From Prevotella communis (lineage in GTDB: Bacteria > Bacteroidota > Bacteroidia > Bacteroidales > Bacteroidaceae), in the NCBI RefSeq assembly GCF_022024175.1, contig NZ_CP091794.1, positions 2,914,001-2,978,000 of the forward strand: a stretch of DNA of 64,000 nucleotides, read 5' to 3'. This document shows, piece by piece, positions 60,886-64,000 of this stretch. The translations under genes and the position numbers were made by a program. The stretch's first letter is position 1. Each line of letters starts with the position of its first letter. The notes beneath the pieces are model-generated. The model was not told the DNA's origin, did no database searches, and saw nothing but the letters and a program-made list of their open reading frames with translations.

Positions 60886-61746
60886 ATGACTTATAATGAA
60901 TTATGGCGCCAGTTGACGCAGGTCTATGATGACTACGAGGCGAAGGCTATTGCCCGTATGGTATACGAGGTCCGCTTCGGACTCATGCCATCCGACTTAT
61001 TCATCGGCAAAGATACACAATTATCCACAGATGACCAAAAACTCTTAGCGGAAATTACACAACGTCTGCTGACAGGCGAACCCGTACAGTATGTTTTAGG
61101 TGAGGCGGAGTTTGGTGGCAGGACCTTCCATGTAGAGCCAGGCGTACTGATTCCCAGGCCAGAGACCTATGAGCTATGCCAGTGGATAATGGAAGAGAGA
61201 AGAGGGAAGAAGGAAGAGGGAAGAAACACCTCGATTCTCGACATCGGTACAGGTAGCGGATGCATCGCCTGCACGCTGGCAGCAGAATTGGCAGACGCAG
61301 AGGTGACAGCATGGGATATTTCTGACGATGCCCTGCGCATAGCCACAGAAAATGCCAAACGCACCAATGTCCACGTGTCGTTCAAGAAGGTGGATGTGCT
61401 AAATACTTCCCTCCTTAATAGGGAGAGGCCAGCGACGGGTCTTGATATTATCGTGAGCAATCCTCCCTATATATGCAACAAGGAACGCGCAACGATGGAG
61501 CGCAATGTATTGGAACACGAGCCAGAACTGGCACTTTTCGTACCTGATGACGACCCACTGCTGTTCTATCGCACCATTGCTCGCTTTGCTGCAAAGACAT
61601 TAAATCCAGGTGGAGCCCTCTATTTCGAAATCAATCCTTTGTATGTCAGCGAGATGCAACAGATGCTCAGCGAAGAAGGGTTCTCACATACAGAAATTAG
61701 AAACGATCAATTCGGCAAACAACGATTCACAAAATCATGCTTATAA
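60886..61746 (+). CDS. prmC: Release-factor glutamine methyltransferase PrmC (HemK)
   Basis: 286 residues. Methylates the GGQ Gln of RF1/RF2 using SAM. The N-terminal helical domain, LDIGTGSGCIACTLA (SAM site) and the catalytic VSNPPYI are present. Two stretches are foreign to the family: residues about 102-113 (a Glu/Arg/Lys/Gly run from five GGAAGAR heptamers) just before the SAM motif, and about 174-186 (TSLLNRERPATG) before NPPY, from a TCCCT...AGGGA palindrome. Both keep the frame. It overlaps recX by 10 bp. Confidence 0.93.
   Translation: MTYNELWRQLTQVYDDYEAKAIARMVYEVRFGLMPSDLFIGKDTQLSTDDQKLLAEITQRLLTGEPVQYVLGEAEFGGRTFHVEPGVLIPRPETYELCQWIMEERRGKKEEGRNTSILDIGTGSGCIACTLAAELADAEVTAWDISDDALRIATENAKRTNVHVSFKKVDVLNTSLLNRERPATGLDIIVSNPPYICNKERATMERNVLEHEPELALFVPDDDPLLFYRTIARFAAKTLNPGGALYFEINPLYVSEMQQMLSEEGFSHTEIRNDQFGKQRFTKSCL
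61191..61225. repeat. GGAAGAR heptamer array inside prmC
   Basis: Five perfect 7-bp units: GGAAGAG, AGAAGAG, GGAAGAA, GGAAGAG, GGAAGAA. Loss or gain of a unit would shift the prmC frame. Confidence 0.85.
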
Positions 61747-62225
61747 AAAAGGAAATGACGGGTCAACAAGCCTACCAGAAGCTCACGGACCTCTGTGCCC
61801 GTAGTGAACACTGTCAGCAGGAGATGATAGAAAAGATGCGGCAGTGGGGCGTCAGCAAGGAAGAGCAGGCAGAAGTGATGGACCGTCTGATAGCAGAACG
61901 CTACGTTGATGACGAGCGCTTTGCCCGTGCATTCATCTATGATAAGATACGCTATAACAAATGGGGGCGCAGCAAGGTGGAACAGGCCTTATGGATGAAA
62001 CGTATTGACGACAGCATCAGTAAGCCTCTGCTCGATGAAGTAGACGATGAAGAATACCTAAAGATTCTCCGACCAATGCTCAAGCAGAAGCGCAAAAGCA
62101 CCAAGGCCGATAGTGAATACGAACTGACCATGAAGCTCATCAAGTATGCCATGAGTCGTGGTTTTACGATGGACATCATCAAACAGTGTATCGAGGTAGA
62201 AGATGAGGACGAGTTTCTGGACTAG
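61737..62225 (+). CDS. recX: Regulatory protein RecX
   Basis: 162 residues. Helical RecX family modulator that inhibits RecA filaments. It contains QAYQKLTDLCARSEHCQQEM, RLIAERYVDDERFARAFI and the RSKVEQALWMKRIDD repeat block. The ATG at 61737 lies inside prmC; an alternative ATG at 61755 (MTGQQAYQ) would start 8 nt after the prmC stop and is nearly as plausible. It overlaps the downstream comF-like gene by 23 bp. Confidence 0.9.
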   Translation: MLIKKEMTGQQAYQKLTDLCARSEHCQQEMIEKMRQWGVSKEEQAEVMDRLIAERYVDDERFARAFIYDKIRYNKWGRSKVEQALWMKRIDDSISKPLLDEVDDEEYLKILRPMLKQKRKSTKADSEYELTMKLIKYAMSRGFTMDIIKQCIEVEDEDEFLD

Positions 62226-62904
62226 TCTGCTGGACTTAATCGCACCTCGCAGGTGCGCTATCTGCGGAGGCAGATTAGAACCACAAGAAGCCCTGCTCTG
62301 CGCTGACTGTGACAACGAACTGGAGAAGACACCCTTTCCCGAGTCGCCTTACGATAACCTCATGGCCCGACTCTTCTGGGGGCAGTTTCCCATAGAGAAG
62401 GCATCTGCCTGGTTTTACTACCGTTCCCATTCCGACCCCAGCAAGATGATATACGACCTGAAATACCATGGTCAGATGTTGCTGGGCGAGGATATCGGCG
62501 AACAAATCGCCCTGAGACATCAGCCATTTGGCTTCTTCGATGACATCGATGCCATCGTACCAGTGCCCATCACACGCCGACGCCAATGGAAAAGAGGTTA
62601 TAACCAGAGTATGCAAGTGGCAAAAGGTATTAGCCATGTCACACACCTCCCTATATATAATAAGGTAGTCAAGCGACAACATTTCAGTCAGAGTCAGACG
62701 CACCAGACCAGCATCTGGGAGCGCCGCGAGAACGTAAGGGCAGCCTTTCAGTTGGTTGATGCCGACAAGATAAAAGGCAAGCACCTACTGATTATTGACG
62801 ATGTAGTGACCACTGGCGCCACCGTGATCGCCTGTGGTCAGGAACTGGCCAAGGCCGAAGGCGTCAAGCTAAGCGTCCTATCTATCGGCTACACAAAAGA
62901 GTAA
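62203..62904 (+). CDS. comF: ComF-family phosphoribosyltransferase-like protein
   Basis: 233 residues. It has an N-terminal zinc-binding segment (RRCAICGG, LLCADCDNE) and a PRT-like fold with VPVPITRRRQWKRGYNQS and the PRPP loop LLIIDDVVTTGAT near residue 200. ComF homologues act in natural transformation in some bacteria; in Bacteroidetes the role is not established. Coupled to recX by overlap. Confidence 0.9.
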   Translation: MRTSFWTSLLDLIAPRRCAICGGRLEPQEALLCADCDNELEKTPFPESPYDNLMARLFWGQFPIEKASAWFYYRSHSDPSKMIYDLKYHGQMLLGEDIGEQIALRHQPFGFFDDIDAIVPVPITRRRQWKRGYNQSMQVAKGISHVTHLPIYNKVVKRQHFSQSQTHQTSIWERRENVRAAFQLVDADKIKGKHLLIIDDVVTTGATVIACGQELAKAEGVKLSVLSIGYTKE

Positions 62905-62927
62905 ATAATCGTTATGCGGCAGCAAAT

Positions 62928-62955
62928 TTTTCACTCTTCACTTTTCACTTTTCAC
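62928..62955. repeat. TTTTCAC heptamer array before pyrE
   Basis: Four tandem 7-bp units (TTTTCAC, TCTTCAC, TTTTCAC, TTTTCAC) end 10 bp before the -7 box, so they occupy the -33 region of the pyrE promoter. Confidence 0.8.
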
Positions 62956-62965
62956 TTAAAATTCG

Positions 62966-62973
62966 TACCTTTG
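62966..62973 (+). promoter_or_regulatory. -7 box of pyrE
   Basis: TACCTTTG followed by CACGC, 23 nt before the ATG at 62997. Confidence 0.7.
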
Positions 62974-62996
62974 CACGCAAAAATCAACATAACGTT

Positions 62997-63626
62997 ATGG
63001 ATATCAAGAAACAATTCGCACAGAAGCTGATGGATATCAAGGCCATCAAACTGCAACCCAACGAACCTTTTACATGGGCCAGCGGTTGGAAATCACCTAT
63101 TTATACCGACAACCGCAAGACACTGGGACACCCCAGCCTGCGTTCGTTTGTAAAACTGGAACTCTGTCACGTCATTCAGGAGAACTTCCCTGAGGCTGAT
63201 GCTGTGGCTGGTGTTGCCACAGGTGCTATTGCACAGGGTGCGCTGGTAGCCGAAGAACTGGGTCTTCCCTACTGCTATGTTCGTCCAAAGCCAAAAGATC
63301 ACGGTATGGGCAACCAGGTAGAAGGCGAAATCAAGAAGGGTGCTAAGGTTATCGTAGTAGAGGACCTGATTTCTACAGGTGGCAGTTCTCTGAAGGCTGT
63401 AGCTGCTCTGCGCGAATATGGTGTAGAGGTTATCGGCATGGTAGCCTCGTTCACATACGGTTTCCCTGTAGCAGAGGAGGCTTTCCGCGAGGCTGGTGTC
63501 AAGCTCATTACCCTGAGCGACTACAACGCCGTTGTGGAGCAGGCTGCCGAGACAGGCTATATCAAGGAAGAAGAAAAGGCCGTACTGGCTGAATGGAGAA
63601 AGGATCCCAGCGTCTGGGGCGTATAA
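62997..63626 (+). CDS. pyrE: Orotate phosphoribosyltransferase
   Basis: 209 residues. Joins orotate to PRPP in pyrimidine synthesis. It has the catalytic Lys-rich loop region (CYVRPKPKDHGMGNQVEG) and the PRPP-binding motif VIVVEDLISTGGSS near residue 118. The length is normal. It has its own promoter, and the SRPBCC gene follows 9 bp after its stop. Confidence 0.96.
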   Translation: MDIKKQFAQKLMDIKAIKLQPNEPFTWASGWKSPIYTDNRKTLGHPSLRSFVKLELCHVIQENFPEADAVAGVATGAIAQGALVAEELGLPYCYVRPKPKDHGMGNQVEGEIKKGAKVIVVEDLISTGGSSLKAVAALREYGVEVIGMVASFTYGFPVAEEAFREAGVKLITLSDYNAVVEQAAETGYIKEEEKAVLAEWRKDPSVWGV

Positions 63627-63635
63627 GGAGGGGCT

Positions 63636-64000
63636 ATGAAGAAATTCGAAAGTAGCATCAAGCAGGTGCCCTATTCACAGGAAGCCGTCTATCGCAACAT
63701 CAGCGACCTGAGCAATCTGGAGCGTGTGCGCGACCGCATCCCTGAAGATAAATTGAAGGAGTTCTCTTTCGACAAGGACTCTGTAACAATCAATGTTGAT
63801 CCTGTTGGTCAGATAACCCTGCGTATCGTGGAGCGCGAAGAACCCAAATGCGTCAAGTTCGAGACAACACAGTCACCCATGCCTTTCAATCTCTGGATTC
63901 AGGTGCTTCCTGTCAATGAGACAACCTCAAAGATGAGAATCACCATCAAAGCCGACATTCCCTTTATGCTGGCAGCTATGGTGAGCGGTCCTATCCAGGA
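63636..64000 (+). CDS. SRPBCC-family protein, N-terminal part
   Basis: 121 codons before the window ends. ATG at 63636, preceded by AAGGAGG, an unusually good Shine-Dalgarno for this genome. The sequence (MKKFESSIKQVPYSQEAVYR, ISDLSNLERVRDRIP, then alternating beta strands) fits the START/SRPBCC ligand-binding fold. Ligand unknown. It is probably cotranscribed with pyrE. Confidence 0.75.
   Translation, partial: MKKFESSIKQVPYSQEAVYRNISDLSNLERVRDRIPEDKLKEFSFDKDSVTINVDPVGQITLRIVEREEPKCVKFETTQSPMPFNLWIQVLPVNETTSKMRITIKADIPFMLAAMVSGPIQ

Overview
The window is chromosomal DNA of a Bacteroidales bacterium, most likely a Prevotellaceae member (Prevotella or Segatella type). The reasons are the TAnnTTTG (-7) promoter boxes ahead of most transcription units, A-rich rather than Shine-Dalgarno leaders, type IX secretion genes (porU, porV), many lipoproteins with an acidic stretch after the lipobox Cys, secreted proteins ending in a 'NLNGQ...KGLFIINGKKVVIK'-like sorting tail, and fimbrillin, DUF3575, DUF5119 and DUF3244 families. 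No tRNA, rRNA, insertion sequence, prophage or CRISPR array was found.

Layout. 1-134: start of a secreted protein. 135-1200: gene-free, with a large imperfect inverted repeat and a probable orphan structured RNA on the minus strand. 1202-5774 (+): two glycosyltransferases and a CBM20-GH77 4-alpha-glucanotransferase, converging on a GH43-like hydrolase. 6898-16843 (-): a 2522-residue coiled-coil surface protein with a dockerin-like module, followed by a protein with two cohesin-like modules. 17117-17482: a stand-alone LytTR regulator. 17583-42491 (-): one 14-gene operon, DUF3575 then DUF5119 then twelve fimbrillin-like lipoproteins. 42705-43783: two DUF3244-like small exported proteins. 43961-51636 (-): TPR-membrane-HTH regulator, ispF, porV, porU and a FAH-family enzyme. 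51722-55485: an esterase and the rplM-rpsI-rpsB-tsf operon with a folded leader. 55719-57575: a secreted repeat protein. 57717-64000 (+, with ribD on minus): argS, RNase H, ribD, prmC, recX, comF, pyrE and the start of an SRPBCC protein.

How it may fit together (inference). The fimbrial operon looks like a complete surface-fibre factory: an outer-membrane/anchor pair first, single fimbrillins next, then four double-domain fimbrillins, then mostly long proteins with C-terminal beta-helix-like tails that could be tip adhesins. All twelve lipoproteins carry a T/S-R site 28-36 residues after the lipid Cys, as expected for Arg-protease-triggered strand-exchange polymerisation. The LytTR gene sits between this operon and the giant adhesin gene, and a 20-bp-period direct repeat suited to a LytTR dimer lies upstream of the adhesin promoter. 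PorU/PorV would export the sorting-tail proteins.

A second theme is a set of short tandem arrays with 7-, 8- or 9-bp units (AGGAGTTAA, NCTAGTNNN, RATAACGT, TTTTCAC, CTCAATT, GGAAGAR) at gene junctions and, in argS and prmC, inside reading frames of essential genes.
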